DNA from: an uncultured Eubacteriales bacterium
GTDB lineage: Bacteria; Bacillota; Clostridia; Oscillospirales; Oscillospiraceae
Assembly: GCA_900316205.1 (NCBI GenBank)
Contig: ONBX01000001.1
Span: 147,373 to 195,236, forward strand
Direction of reading: 5' to 3'
Length of the DNA stretch: 47,864 bases
The notes below the pieces were generated by a model. That model was given only the letters and a program-made list of their open reading frames with translations. It had not been told where the DNA came from and made no database searches. Made by a program: the position numbers and the translations under genes. Shown in pieces: positions 8,244-17,323 of the stretch. The first letter of the stretch is position 1; every line of letters begins with the position of its first letter.

Positions 8244-9821
8244 ATGAATGCAAAACAGATCCTCCTGCGTGTCTTCAGCGGCATTCTGGCTCTGGTGTGT
8301 ATCCTGAGCCTGGTGCTGACGGGTTATGGCTTCCGGCAGACGCTGGACTGCAAGGCTTATTGGGAATCGGAGGCCGAGGAAGCCAACGAAGGCTTTGACA
8401 AGCTGGAGGACGGCATCAATCAGTTGCGGGATAACGAGGACGCTTACCTCACCGGTGTGGAAGCCTATGAGGAAGGTCTGGAGGAATACGAGAAGGGCGA
8501 AGAGGACCTGGAAAAAGGGGAGGACAAGCTCAGCAGCGGCCAGGCCCAGTACAACGACGGGGCGTCCCAGCTTGCTGCAGCCCATCAGCAGTATAACGAA
8601 AATGTAGCCAAGATCAACGAGGCCAAAGCCAAGGTGGAGGCAGGCAAGGCAGAGCTGGAAGCCGGCAGGGCCGAGGTTGCCGCGGGCGAGGCGGAGCTGG
8701 CCGCCCACCGGCAGGAATATGAAGAGGGAAAGGCGCAGCTGGAAACGGTGACGCCGATCTATAACGCTGCCATGGCTACCCTGGGAAGGATCGACGAGCT
8801 GAAGGCCCAGCGGGACAGCTATGCGGCCATGGGACCGCTTTTTGAGGATAAGGTCACTGAACTGGACATTGCGATCGCCATGGCGGAAGCCGCGCTGGAC
8901 GTGCAGCTGAACGGCTATTCCGTAAACGGCATCATCCAGGCGTATCAGGAGGGCCAGGCCAAGATCGCTGCCTACGAGGAAGGCCAGCGTCAGGTGGAAG
9001 CCGGCAAGCAGAAGATTGCCGAGGGCGAGCAGAAGATCGCCGCATCCGAGGCGGAAATCGCCGCGGCAGAGCAGAAGCTGGCCCAAGCCAAGGCGGTCCT
9101 GGACCAGAAGGACCGGGAGCTGGCCAACGCCGGCGATCAGCTGGCTGCCGGCTATGCCGCTCTTGAGGAAGGCAAAGATAAGCTGGAGGCCGGGGCCCAG
9201 CAGCTCAGCGATGGCCTTGCCCAGCTCGGCGAGTACGAAGGCGGTGAGGAGCAGGTCAGAGAGGGCCTGGACACCGTGCTTGCTACCGATACTTATTACG
9301 ATACGGCAAAGCAGCCTATGCTGCCCGCCATCGCGGAGCGTCTGGATCCCGATTTCAGCTATTGGAAGCTGGATGAAAACGGAGAGCCTCTGGTGGTGAA
9401 CGGACAGAGATTCCTGAGCCTGGCGGAGTCCCTTAAGGTCGTGCGGGCGGGTCGAGAATTCCTTGCCGATACCACGAAGCTGGTCACCGAGGAGATCACC
9501 GGTCGAGTCATGATCTCCGCGCTGGCTGCGCTGGCGGTCCTCATGGGCCTTGTCACAGCGATCCTGGGCCTTGCCGGCAGACGCATCGGCGCGCTGGTCT
9601 GCGCTGTGCTGTCCATGCTCAGCGGGATCGCGGCGCTGGCCATGGCCTGGTTCGTTGGCTTGGAAGATCCCTTTTCCGTCATCGCCGGCACCGGCTCTGT
9701 GGGCCTTGTGCTGGCGGGCGTTGCGGCACTGGTGCTCGCTGCTCTCCTTGTGCTGATCTTTGCCGCGATCCCGGGCTCCGGGAGAAACAAGAAGACAGCT
9801 CCCGCCCCTGCGGAAGCCTGA
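8244..9821 (+). CDS. Membrane protein with long glycine-phased coiled coil
   Basis: 525 aa. One transmembrane segment (about 8-28), a long charged region (about 40-400), and three hydrophobic segments near the C-terminus (about 417-510) with a short basic tail. In the charged region glycines recur about every seven residues in runs such as EGLEEYEKGEEDLEKGEDKL and EAGKAELEAGRAEVAAGEAEL. This X-G-heptad pattern is what is seen in the extracellular coils of YhgE/Pip and some MMPL-type exporters, but the hydrophobic parts here are too small for a transporter. The topology suggests an extracytoplasmic coil held at both ends. Start at 8244 follows AGGGAG. Single-gene unit. Function unknown. Confidence 0.7.
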   Translation: MNAKQILLRVFSGILALVCILSLVLTGYGFRQTLDCKAYWESEAEEANEGFDKLEDGINQLRDNEDAYLTGVEAYEEGLEEYEKGEEDLEKGEDKLSSGQAQYNDGASQLAAAHQQYNENVAKINEAKAKVEAGKAELEAGRAEVAAGEAELAAHRQEYEEGKAQLETVTPIYNAAMATLGRIDELKAQRDSYAAMGPLFEDKVTELDIAIAMAEAALDVQLNGYSVNGIIQAYQEGQAKIAAYEEGQRQVEAGKQKIAEGEQKIAASEAEIAAAEQKLAQAKAVLDQKDRELANAGDQLAAGYAALEEGKDKLEAGAQQLSDGLAQLGEYEGGEEQVREGLDTVLATDTYYDTAKQPMLPAIAERLDPDFSYWKLDENGEPLVVNGQRFLSLAESLKVVRAGREFLADTTKLVTEEITGRVMISALAALAVLMGLVTAILGLAGRRIGALVCAVLSMLSGIAALAMAWFVGLEDPFSVIAGTGSVGLVLAGVAALVLAALLVLIFAAIPGSGRNKKTAPAPAEA

Positions 9822-9834
9822 ACGCTCCATCAAT

Positions 9835-9864
9835 AAAAAACTCCGGGTCAGCCCGGAGTTTTTT
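9835..9864 (+). terminator. Terminator after coiled-coil protein gene
   Basis: ACTCCGGG-TCAG-CCCGGAGT hairpin flanked by A and T runs. Confidence 0.9.
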
Positions 9865-9984
9865 GTTGGGCGCAAAAGCTGTCACTCTGCTGCATCTGAG
9901 AATCATTGGGAAGGAAAAGCGTTTCGAAGGGAGGGATCGCTCGGTTTTTTTGAAGGAAGAAAGAGGAAAAGCCGCATTTTTTGC

Positions 9985-10013
9985 TTGTCAGGAAGGATCG
10001 ACTATGATAGAAT
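9985..10013 (+). promoter_or_regulatory. Promoter of the glycan-type operon
   Basis: TTGTCA (9985-9990), 17-bp spacer, TAGAAT (10008-10013) with an extended TG. The roughly 90-nt leader can fold (GAGCG with CGCTC, CGCCG with CGGCG, GGAC with GTCC), but I recognise no riboswitch class. Confidence 0.65.
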
Positions 10014-10111
10014 AACAGAGATTGAGCGTCATACGCGCCGAAAGGACAGAGCTGCCGTTTTGGGTCCGGCGTTCCGCGCTCGATGTACAGGATGGAGGGA
10101 ACTTAAGCTCT

Positions 10112-11158
10112 ATGAAGAAGAGAAGCAAGTGGAAAACCGTAAATCTGGTCCTGGACCGGATTTTTGGCTTTTTCTTTTTGACCGCAGTGATCATCGGGAT
10201 TGCCGGACTGGGCTTCGGTTATATTGCCACCCGGGATACCTATCCCAGCCTGCGGGAGAAATTTGTGATGACCATGGACGAAAGCAGACGTTTTCGGTTT
10301 GTGTCCAGAGTCTTCCTGTCCCAGTCGGAATACGACGCGCTGCTGGACAAACGCTTCACCAAGTATGAGGAGGTCATGGACCCCTCTTTGATCCATATTG
10401 CCGCCCAGGAAACCCAGACCAACGAGGAGCAGACCGATACGGAATCTCCTTCCGGCGCTGACAGCTACGGAATCGTGGATGAGGACGGGGACGGCTATGT
10501 CCTCGTGCCGGTCAGCGGCCGGGGCTACAACGGCTACATGCTGATCGTGCTGGATCCCACCCGCTGCTTCGTGGCCAACGGCGGCGGCGGACAGACCATC
10601 GATATGATCGTGGAAAAGAACGGGGCAATCGGCGGCATCAACGGCGGCGCGTTCCTGGATGCGGGCGGCGCCGGCAACGGCAGCAGTCCCGAAGGCCTGA
10701 CCATTATTAACGGCGAGCTTCTGGAGGACGCCTACTATGACGAGAAGGCCTTTGCCGGCTTTGACGGTCAGGGCATTCTCCATGTGGGTTATTTCAGCTA
10801 TGAAGATTGCGTGGATATGGGCATCGTCGGCGGCGTGTCCTTCCTCCCGCCCCTGATCATCAACGGCATCCCCCAGGATACCAGCTGGATGGCCAGCGGC
10901 GTGAACCCCCGTACGGCCATCGGCCAGCGGGCGGACGGCGCGGTGCTGATGCTGGCCATCAACGGCCGGCAGCTCTCCAGCATGGGCGCGACCTATGCGG
11001 ACCTGGTGGAGATCATGCTGGAGTTTGGCGCGGTGAATGCCATGAACCTGGACGGCGGCTCCTCCACGGTCATGTACCTCAACGGCGAGCTGGTGAACAC
11101 CCCCTCCTCCGAGAGCGGATATTCCCGCGGCCTGCCCAATGCCATTCTGTTCCGATAA
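10112..11158 (+). CDS. Membrane-anchored phosphodiester glycosidase (NAGPA domain)
   Basis: 348 aa. An N-terminal membrane anchor (about 16-39) is followed by an extracytoplasmic domain of the phosphodiester glycosidase family (NAGPA, PF09992 type), whose founding member removes GlcNAc from GlcNAc-1-phosphodiester linkages. Diagnostic strings are GAIGGINGGAFLD, NPRTAIGQRADGAVLMLAING and GAVNAMNLDGGSSTVMYLNG, all in the family order. The start at 10112 is preceded by GGAGGG with a longish gap (12 nt). It is first of four tightly packed genes with a glycosyltransferase and GtrA, so a wall or surface-polymer sugar phosphodiester is the likely substrate; this is inference. Confidence 0.9.
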   Translation: MKKRSKWKTVNLVLDRIFGFFFLTAVIIGIAGLGFGYIATRDTYPSLREKFVMTMDESRRFRFVSRVFLSQSEYDALLDKRFTKYEEVMDPSLIHIAAQETQTNEEQTDTESPSGADSYGIVDEDGDGYVLVPVSGRGYNGYMLIVLDPTRCFVANGGGGQTIDMIVEKNGAIGGINGGAFLDAGGAGNGSSPEGLTIINGELLEDAYYDEKAFAGFDGQGILHVGYFSYEDCVDMGIVGGVSFLPPLIINGIPQDTSWMASGVNPRTAIGQRADGAVLMLAINGRQLSSMGATYADLVEIMLEFGAVNAMNLDGGSSTVMYLNGELVNTPSSESGYSRGLPNAILFR

Positions 11159-11174
11159 GAAGAGGGTAGCAACG

Positions 11175-12359
11175 ATGAACAAAACGAAGAAACGGAAGAC
11201 CAAAGTCGGCGCCATCGTCTATGCCGTGTTTATGGTGCTGTGGGCGCTGGTGCTGTGCTATGGCGTGTATTATCTCTGGACCAGCCTGATGACCTTTGGC
11301 GAGTATTGGGAAAACGGTCAGATCGGTCCCAAGGTGGACGCCTATATGCAAAAGCTGGACAGCGAGATGTGGCTGAACGGCGAAAACGGCCTGAAAAAGA
11401 CCATCTCCGAGATGGAGCATCCCTATCAGACGGATGATGAGTGTGTTGAGGTGCTCCGCGGCGTCCTGCAGGATGAGATCCGCTGCCTGCCCGGCGTCAA
11501 CGAGGGCAGCGCCACCAGAAAGATCTACGACTTGTTCTCCGGACGCAGCAAGTTCGGCCAGGTATACATCACGCAGCATCCCTTTGAGCCGGAGGAAAAC
11601 AAGCTTGTCAACTGGGCCATCGAAAACTGGGCCCTGTATCCCTGGGAGGTGGAGGGCGTTCAGTTCTTCCTGGACGGCCTTTACACCGACTTTGAGATCG
11701 TCGTTCCTGAGTATATGACGGTGCTGCTCAACGGCCATGCGCTGACCGAGGCCAACATTGTGGAGCGGGGGATCCCCTACGACGTGCTGACGGAATACTA
11801 TGATGAATTCGAGGGTCTGCCCACCAAGGTGAAATACCATGCGGACAAGATCTTCGGCCAGGTGGAATACCAGCTGCTGGATCGCAGCGGGCAGCCTGTG
11901 GAGATCGATCCCGATCGGGATGATTCCCAGTTCATCGAGCCTGTCTCTGAGGAACTGTACCAGCGCTTTGACACCTTCAGCGCCGAATTTACCGAGCGCT
12001 ACCTGCAGTTCTCCTCCGGCGCCGGTCAGATCTGGACCGATTACGCCCGGGTGCGGGCTTATGTCCTGAAGGGCAGCGATCTGGACGACCGCCTGGACCG
12101 CACGCTTCGCAGCTACCTGGAGTACATGCACAACTCCGACTTTAACTTTGGCGGCTATCAGCTCAACGACGTGAAGCCCCTGGGCAACAATATCTACATC
12201 CTGGACATCTCCTGCGATGCCGGCTCCCAGATGCCCGCGGGGTATAAGGAAGTCCACCGGGATATGAATGTGTTTGTGCAGTACTTCCCCGGAACGAACG
12301 AAGTGTTTGCTTTCTCCGCGGAGGACTACAATACGGAAGAGAGAGATGCCGTTGGATAA
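11175..12359 (+). CDS. Uncharacterised membrane-anchored protein
   Basis: 394 aa. A short basic N-terminus and one transmembrane segment (about 11-36) precede a soluble, presumably extracytoplasmic, domain rich in acidic and aromatic residues with no cysteine pair or catalytic motif that I can name. The start follows AGAGGGTAGC; it begins 16 nt after the glycosidase gene and its 3' end overlaps the glycosyltransferase start, so it is co-translated with them. The size and anchor match that of the glycosidase, and it might be a partner or scaffold of the same envelope function. I do not recognise the family. Confidence 0.55.
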   Translation: MNKTKKRKTKVGAIVYAVFMVLWALVLCYGVYYLWTSLMTFGEYWENGQIGPKVDAYMQKLDSEMWLNGENGLKKTISEMEHPYQTDDECVEVLRGVLQDEIRCLPGVNEGSATRKIYDLFSGRSKFGQVYITQHPFEPEENKLVNWAIENWALYPWEVEGVQFFLDGLYTDFEIVVPEYMTVLLNGHALTEANIVERGIPYDVLTEYYDEFEGLPTKVKYHADKIFGQVEYQLLDRSGQPVEIDPDRDDSQFIEPVSEELYQRFDTFSAEFTERYLQFSSGAGQIWTDYARVRAYVLKGSDLDDRLDRTLRSYLEYMHNSDFNFGGYQLNDVKPLGNNIYILDISCDAGSQMPAGYKEVHRDMNVFVQYFPGTNEVFAFSAEDYNTEERDAVG

Positions 12360-13065
12360 CAGTTCTTGCAAACAAAGCCTTGCCATCGTGCTTCCTTCCC
12401 TGGACCCGGACAATAAGTTCGACCGGGTGGTGGAGGAACTGGTGAACACCGGTTTTTCCCACATCGTGATCGTAGACGACGGTACCGGCCCGGAGGGACA
12501 GAGCCACTTTGAAAAGGCGGCGTCCTACCCTGGCTGTACGGTGCTGCATCACCGGGGGAACAAGGGCAAGGGCCGTGCGCTGAAAACTGCGTTCCGCCAT
12601 GTGCTGGAGCAGCTGCCGGATGTGAAGGGCGTCATCACCATCGACGGTGACGGGCAGCATCTGACGAAAGATATTATCGCCTGCGGCGAACGGATGCTGC
12701 GGGAAGAAAACAAGGTGATCCTTGGCTGCCGGGATTTTGACCAGCCCGGCGTTCCGCCCAGAAGCGTGGCCGGAAATAAGACCACTTCCCGGATGTTCCG
12801 CCTGTTCTATGGCATCCGCCTCTCGGATACCCAGACCGGACTGCGCGCTATTCCGCGGGGTTTTCTGGCGGATTTTATCCGGATCGAAGGCGAGCGCTTT
12901 GAATATGAGACCAACATGCTCCTGAAGATGAAAAAGCGCGGGATCCTGTTTCTGGAGCAGCCCATCACCACGGTCTACGATCCGGAAGATTACAGCTCTC
13001 ATTATAACGCACTCAAGGATTCCTGGCGGATCTTCCGGGTGATGTTCAAAGGCTTGTTCCTCTGA
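12346..13065 (+). CDS. GT2 family glycosyltransferase (polyprenyl-phosphate sugar transferase-like)
   Basis: 239 aa from the ATG at 12346, which lies inside the end of the preceding gene (14-nt overlap). GT-A fold signatures: VIVDDG at 42-46, the metal-binding D-x-D in IDGDGQH (100-105), NKGKGRALKTAF, and the acceptor region SDTQTGLRAIP. These are features of DPM1/GtrB-type enzymes that put a hexose from a nucleotide sugar onto undecaprenyl phosphate. There is no C-terminal membrane pair as in GtrB, so it is expected at the inner membrane face as a peripheral enzyme. The next gene is GtrA, the usual partner. Confidence 0.9.
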   Translation: MPLDNSSCKQSLAIVLPSLDPDNKFDRVVEELVNTGFSHIVIVDDGTGPEGQSHFEKAASYPGCTVLHHRGNKGKGRALKTAFRHVLEQLPDVKGVITIDGDGQHLTKDIIACGERMLREENKVILGCRDFDQPGVPPRSVAGNKTTSRMFRLFYGIRLSDTQTGLRAIPRGFLADFIRIEGERFEYETNMLLKMKKRGILFLEQPITTVYDPEDYSSHYNALKDSWRIFRVMFKGLFL

Positions 13066-13074
13066 GGGGGCAGT

Positions 13075-13491
13075 ATGAAAAAAGCAAAACAGCCTGCACT
13101 CTATGTGCTGAGCTCCGTCCTCTCCTGGGCGGTGGATACGGGCCTTTTCCGCCTGGGGCTGGCACTGCTCGGCGGCGTTCTCGGCGATGCTTCCGCGGCA
13201 GCCTGCAATGTGATCGCCCGGATCTTTTCGTCCTTCTTCAACTTCAATCTGAACAACCGCATGGTTTTTCAGAGTCGGGAGCCCTACGGCAAGGCGCTGC
13301 TGCGCTATTATCTGCTGGCGGTGCCCCAGCTTGCGGCCTCTACGCTGCTGCTGAGCCTCTTTGTATGGCTCTTTCATGTACAGAGCGATAACGGCTCCAC
13401 CCTGGTAAAGATCCTGGTGGACGGAAGCCTTTTTGTGGCAAGCTTTTTCATCCAGAAGTTCTGGGTCTTCCGCGGAAAAGCGGAAGAGTAA
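13075..13491 (+). CDS. GtrA family membrane protein
   Basis: 138 aa with four hydrophobic segments (about 8-30, 37-60, 79-100, 106-130), the GtrA/DPMS-like topology. Family marks are the N-terminal YVLSSVLSWAVDTGLF, FNFNLNNRMVF in the middle, and SFFIQKFWVFR at the end. GtrA proteins are thought to help flip lipid-linked sugars made by the partner GT2 enzyme. Start 13075 lies 9 nt after the GT2 stop with GAGGGGG upstream. Last gene of the operon; a terminator follows. Confidence 0.9.
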   Translation: MKKAKQPALYVLSSVLSWAVDTGLFRLGLALLGGVLGDASAAACNVIARIFSSFFNFNLNNRMVFQSREPYGKALLRYYLLAVPQLAASTLLLSLFVWLFHVQSDNGSTLVKILVDGSLFVASFFIQKFWVFRGKAEE

Positions 13492-13493
13492 CA

Positions 13494-13532
13494 TGGATCC
13501 GCCCTGAGCTCCGGGCGGATCTTTTGCTTTTT
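13494..13532 (+). terminator. Terminator after GtrA gene
   Basis: GGATCCGCCC..GGGCGGATC hairpin followed by TTTTGCTTTTT. Confidence 0.85.
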
Positions 13533-13568
13533 CCCCGGAAAGCGGGGAGTTTCCCGGTTCTGCCGCAC

Positions 13569-13597
13569 TTGTTTTTGCCATAGAAATATGGTAAAAT
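13569..13597 (+). promoter_or_regulatory. Promoter of uppP
   Basis: TTGTTT (13569-13574), 17-bp spacer, TAAAAT (13592-13597). It leaves a GC-rich leader of about 93 nt with a small CCCGG/CCGGG hairpin before uppP. Confidence 0.6.
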
Positions 13598-13696
13598 ATC
13601 ATTTACGATTGTGCTGCCGCGCATCGGACAGGGCCTTGCCCCGGCTTTCCGGGCCGGAGCATCCTGCTTGACGAGCGGCATTGTGGAGGGTACACC

Positions 13697-14530
13697 ATGA
13701 GCATCTGGAATGCGATCCTCCTGGGCTTCATTCAGGGAATCACAGAGTTTCTTCCCATCTCCAGCTCGGGACATCTTTCCATCCTGAATAATCTGTTCGG
13801 CCTGACCACCGCAGAAAACGGACATATGTTCTTTGACGTGCTGCTGCACCTGGGAACGCTGGTGTCCATCGGCGTGGTCTACTGGCGCGATATCGTGGAG
13901 ATGTTCTACGAGGTCCTGGGCCTTGTTGGTCTGGGACGCCGGGCAGGGGAGCACAAGCGCCGCTATCCCGCAGCCAGGCTCTTCCTCATGATCGTACTGG
14001 CAACGCTGCCGCTGGTGCTGGTCCTGCCCATCAAGGATGACCTGGAGCTGCTGTACTACAACAGCATCTTCATCGGCGTGGCGCTGATCCTCACGGGATG
14101 CATGCTCTATGTTTCCGACAAGATGATCCAGGGCAAAAAGACCGAGACCAACATGACCGTCTTTGACGCGCTGATTATCGGCCTTTGCCAGTGCGCCGCC
14201 ACCATCCCCGGCCTGTCCCGCTCCGGGACCACCATCACCGCCGGGCTTGCCACCGGACTGAGACGGGATTTTGCCGTGAAGTTTGCCTTCCTCATGTCCA
14301 TTCCTGCGGTACTGGGCGCCAATCTCCTGGGCCTGGTGGATGCCCTGCAGGACGGGGTGGACTGGTCTATGATGCCCGCTTACCTGGTGGGCATGGCGGT
14401 GGCCGCCGTCACCGGCATCGCCTCCATCCGTCTGCTGCGCAGCATCGCGAGCCGCGGCCGCTTCGGCGGTTTTGCCTACTACTGCTGGGTGCTTGGCGTG
14501 CTGGCCATCATCCTCACTATGATATTTTAA
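13697..14530 (+). CDS. uppP: Undecaprenyl-diphosphatase
   Basis: 277 aa, an integral membrane protein of the UppP/BacA family. It dephosphorylates undecaprenyl pyrophosphate to regenerate the lipid carrier for peptidoglycan and other wall polymers, and gives bacitracin tolerance. Both signature loops are present: the GFIQGITEFLPISSSGH segment near residues 10-26, with the catalytic Glu and Ser-rich motif, and the second PGLSRSGTTI motif in the middle. Six or more hydrophobic helices. Start follows GTGGAGGG. It has its own promoter and sits 23 nt ahead of ftsK. Undecaprenyl phosphate would also feed the GT2/GtrA pair just upstream. Confidence 0.96.
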   Translation: MSIWNAILLGFIQGITEFLPISSSGHLSILNNLFGLTTAENGHMFFDVLLHLGTLVSIGVVYWRDIVEMFYEVLGLVGLGRRAGEHKRRYPAARLFLMIVLATLPLVLVLPIKDDLELLYYNSIFIGVALILTGCMLYVSDKMIQGKKTETNMTVFDALIIGLCQCAATIPGLSRSGTTITAGLATGLRRDFAVKFAFLMSIPAVLGANLLGLVDALQDGVDWSMMPAYLVGMAVAAVTGIASIRLLRSIASRGRFGGFAYYCWVLGVLAIILTMIF

Positions 14531-14553
14531 GGGAACGATAAGGATTCATTGTT

Positions 14554-17265
14554 ATGGCTGAAAAAAAGACAAGTACCAGGAAAAAGACAGGCGCAGCATC
14601 CGGCGCGAAGAGCGGATCCCGCTCCGGGGCGAAGAAGAGCGCTCCGGCCAAGGAGAGCAGCCGTTCCGCCAGAGCCTCTGAGGAAGAGCTGGAACGTGGG
14701 CACAGCGGCGCCCTCTGGGGCGTTGTGCTGCTGGCCCTTGGGATCTTTATGATCATCAGCAATTTCAGCTCCGAGGGGAAGGTCGTGGCCTTCTTTGCCG
14801 ATCTGGTGAAGGGCCTTGTGGGCTGGGGGTTTTGGCTTACGGTGCCGGTGTTCCTCTATGCCGGCGCCATCCAGCTCTTTGAACGGGAGCAGCCTGTGGG
14901 ACACAGGGTGACCTGCGCTCTGCTGCTGCCCATCCTCTTCTCCGGCATGGCGGAGCTGATCCATCCGGCTGATGTAGACATTTTCTCCAGGATCCAGACG
15001 CCTTTCCGCAATCTCTATTCCACAGGAAAAATGATGGATTCCGCCGGTGTGCTGGGCGGCTATCTGGGCAAGCTCCTTGTCCGGGCTTTCAGCATTTACG
15101 GTGCGTTTCCGTTCCTGCTGGTGCTCTTTATCCTGTTTGCGATCATTGCGCTGCGGGGCACCCTCGCGGGCAGCCTCTCGGGCGTGAAGAAGGCGGCTGC
15201 CCGCCAGCGGGAGATCTACCGTGAGAATCGGGAGCGGGAGCCGGAGGAGATGGACGAGCCTCTACGCCGCCCGGAGAAGCGTGCCGCCCCGGAAATCCGG
15301 GAGACTGCCCCCAGAAGCCGCAGACCTGCCTATTCGATGGACATTCCCCTGGGAGAGGACGAGGACGAGGAGACTTTGAGCCTGCGCGGCCCCTCCAGGA
15401 CGACTCGGACGGAGAGTACGCCGAAAAAGACCACTGTGCGGCGAAAGGCGGAGGAAAGGCCGACCCCCAGAATGGAGACCTTCCAGATCCCCATGGATGA
15501 GGACCCTGTGCAGAAGGACGCGGAGGACCGCTATCCGGTCGTTGCCAAGGCTGCTGCTGTGGCCCAGCCCAAGATCCCCGTGACGCCCCAGCCCAAAGCG
15601 CCCCGGAAGGCGGTGGCGGCCACGACTGTGATCGAGGATCCGCCCAAGAAGATGAAGAAAGAGGAACTGGCGAAAGAGACCCAGGCCGTGGCGGAGGAGA
15701 TCTCCAACGCGGAGGATCGGCCCGATTACCAATTCCCGCCGGTGGAGCTGCTGCGCAGCAGCGTGGGCGGGGTTGTGGACGCCAGGGACGAGATCCAGCT
15801 CAACGCGGAGCGCCTCCAGGGCGCGCTGACCAGCTTTGGCATCAACGCCGCCATTGTGGGCGTGACCCACGGACCTACCGTCACCCGCTATGACATTGAA
15901 CTGGAGCAGGGCGTGAAGCTCTCCCGCGTCACCAACCTGGCGGGGGACCTGGCCCTGGCTCTTGGTGTTGTGAATGTGCGCATTGCGCCGATCCCGGACA
16001 AGATCTCCACCGTGGGCATCGAGGTTCCCAACAAACTGGTGAGTACCGTGTATCTGCGGGATATCATCGAATCGCCCAAGTTCCAGAACGCCAAGTCCAA
16101 GCTCAGTTTTGCCATCGGCAAGGACATCGGCGGCGACTGCATCGTGGGCAACATCGCAAAGCTGCCCCACATGCTTATTGCCGGTACCACCGGCTCCGGT
16201 AAATCCGTGTGCATGAACTCCCTGATCCTGAGCCTGCTGTACAAGGCCCGCCCCGATGAGGTCCGCCTTATCATGATCGACCCGAAGATGGTGGAGCTGG
16301 GGATCTACAACGGCATCCCTCACCTCTACGTTCCTGTGGTCACCGACCCGAAGAAGGCGGCAGGTGCGCTGCAGTGGTCCGTGGTAGAGATGCTCAAGCG
16401 CTACCGCCTCTTCTCCGAGGTGGGCGTGCGGGACCTGGACACCTACAACAAGCACGCCGAACTCAACGGCGAAGAGAGTATGCCTCGTGTGGTCATCGTG
16501 ATCGACGAGCTGGCCGATCTGATGATGGCCGCCTCCAAGGAAGTGGAGGAGAGCATCTGCCGGGTAGCCCAGATGGGCCGCGCCGCAGGCATGCACCTGG
16601 TCATTGCCACCCAGCGTCCCTCCGCCGACGTGATCACGGGCCTCATGAAGGCCAATATCCCCAGCCGCATCGCCTTTGCGGTCTCCTCCGCCATGGAGAG
16701 CCGCATCATTCTGGACCAAGCCGGCGCCGAGAAGCTGGTGGGCATGGGCGATATGCTCTATGCTCCGGTGGGCAGCGGCAAGCCTACCCGCATCCAGGGC
16801 GCCTTCGTCTCCGACGAGGAGCGGGAAGAGGTCATCCAGTTTATCAAAGAGGGCGCCGGCGAAGTCACTGCCAACAATGAGATCCTGGCCGCCATGGAGC
16901 AGTCCGCCGCGGAGAAGACCGCCGCCGAGGGACCCAAGGGCGCCAAGGACGAGGGGACTTCTTCCTCCGGCTATGACGAGATGCTGCCACAGGCCGTGGA
17001 AGCGGTGCTGGAGGCTGGCTCCTGCTCGGTCTCCATGCTGCAGAGGAGAGTCAAGCTGGGCTACTCCCGGGCGGCCCGCATCGTGGACCAGATGGAAGAA
17101 CTGGGCGTTGTGGGACCTTACGAGGGTGCCAAGCCCCGCGCCGTGGTCATCGACCGGGAAGGCTGGCAGGCGCTGCAGGTGCAGCTTGGCCTGGCGGAGG
17201 ATGACGGAATGGCTCTCGCCGCCCGCATGAGCGAGGGAGCGGAGCCTGAAGATCTCGAAGAATAA
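14554..17265 (+). CDS. ftsK: FtsK/SpoIIIE family DNA translocase
   Basis: 903 aa. A Lys/Ser/Ala-rich N-terminal tail (1-45), about four transmembrane helices (55-205), a charged linker (about 210-390), then the alpha/beta motor and the gamma DNA-reading domain. Walker A is GTTGSGKS (about 544-551), Walker B VVIVIDELADL (about 645-655), and IATQRPSADVITGLMKANIPSRIAFAVSS spans the conserved helix region in two parts. The winged-helix gamma domain lies at about 810-872. It pumps chromosomal DNA at the division or sporulation septum. The motor is well conserved; whether the vegetative (FtsK/SftA) or sporulation (SpoIIIE) role applies is not decided by sequence, though the four-helix architecture and sporulation genes nearby favour SpoIIIE. 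Confidence 0.96.
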   Translation: MAEKKTSTRKKTGAASGAKSGSRSGAKKSAPAKESSRSARASEEELERGHSGALWGVVLLALGIFMIISNFSSEGKVVAFFADLVKGLVGWGFWLTVPVFLYAGAIQLFEREQPVGHRVTCALLLPILFSGMAELIHPADVDIFSRIQTPFRNLYSTGKMMDSAGVLGGYLGKLLVRAFSIYGAFPFLLVLFILFAIIALRGTLAGSLSGVKKAAARQREIYRENREREPEEMDEPLRRPEKRAAPEIRETAPRSRRPAYSMDIPLGEDEDEETLSLRGPSRTTRTESTPKKTTVRRKAEERPTPRMETFQIPMDEDPVQKDAEDRYPVVAKAAAVAQPKIPVTPQPKAPRKAVAATTVIEDPPKKMKKEELAKETQAVAEEISNAEDRPDYQFPPVELLRSSVGGVVDARDEIQLNAERLQGALTSFGINAAIVGVTHGPTVTRYDIELEQGVKLSRVTNLAGDLALALGVVNVRIAPIPDKISTVGIEVPNKLVSTVYLRDIIESPKFQNAKSKLSFAIGKDIGGDCIVGNIAKLPHMLIAGTTGSGKSVCMNSLILSLLYKARPDEVRLIMIDPKMVELGIYNGIPHLYVPVVTDPKKAAGALQWSVVEMLKRYRLFSEVGVRDLDTYNKHAELNGEESMPRVVIVIDELADLMMAASKEVEESICRVAQMGRAAGMHLVIATQRPSADVITGLMKANIPSRIAFAVSSAMESRIILDQAGAEKLVGMGDMLYAPVGSGKPTRIQGAFVSDEEREEVIQFIKEGAGEVTANNEILAAMEQSAAEKTAAEGPKGAKDEGTSSSGYDEMLPQAVEAVLEAGSCSVSMLQRRVKLGYSRAARIVDQMEELGVVGPYEGAKPRAVVIDREGWQALQVQLGLAEDDGMALAARMSEGAEPEDLEE

Positions 17266-17269
17266 AAGT

Positions 17270-17299
17270 AAAAAGGCTCCCCCAGTGGGGAGCCTTTTT
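17270..17299 (+). terminator. Terminator after ftsK
   Basis: AAGGCTCCCC-CAGT-GGGGAGCCTT hairpin with flanking A and T runs. It lies only about 25 nt before the next start, so the Mini-RNase III gene is either read through or has a promoter I did not identify. Confidence 0.85.
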
Positions 17300-17323
17300 C
17301 AGAAGAAAATCAGGAGAAACAGG

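Noticed and set aside
13604-13696. uppP leader as a riboswitch
   Set aside because: It shares a short CTGCTTGACGAGC-like string with the Val T-box leader, but has no T-box core, no terminator and no known riboswitch landmark.
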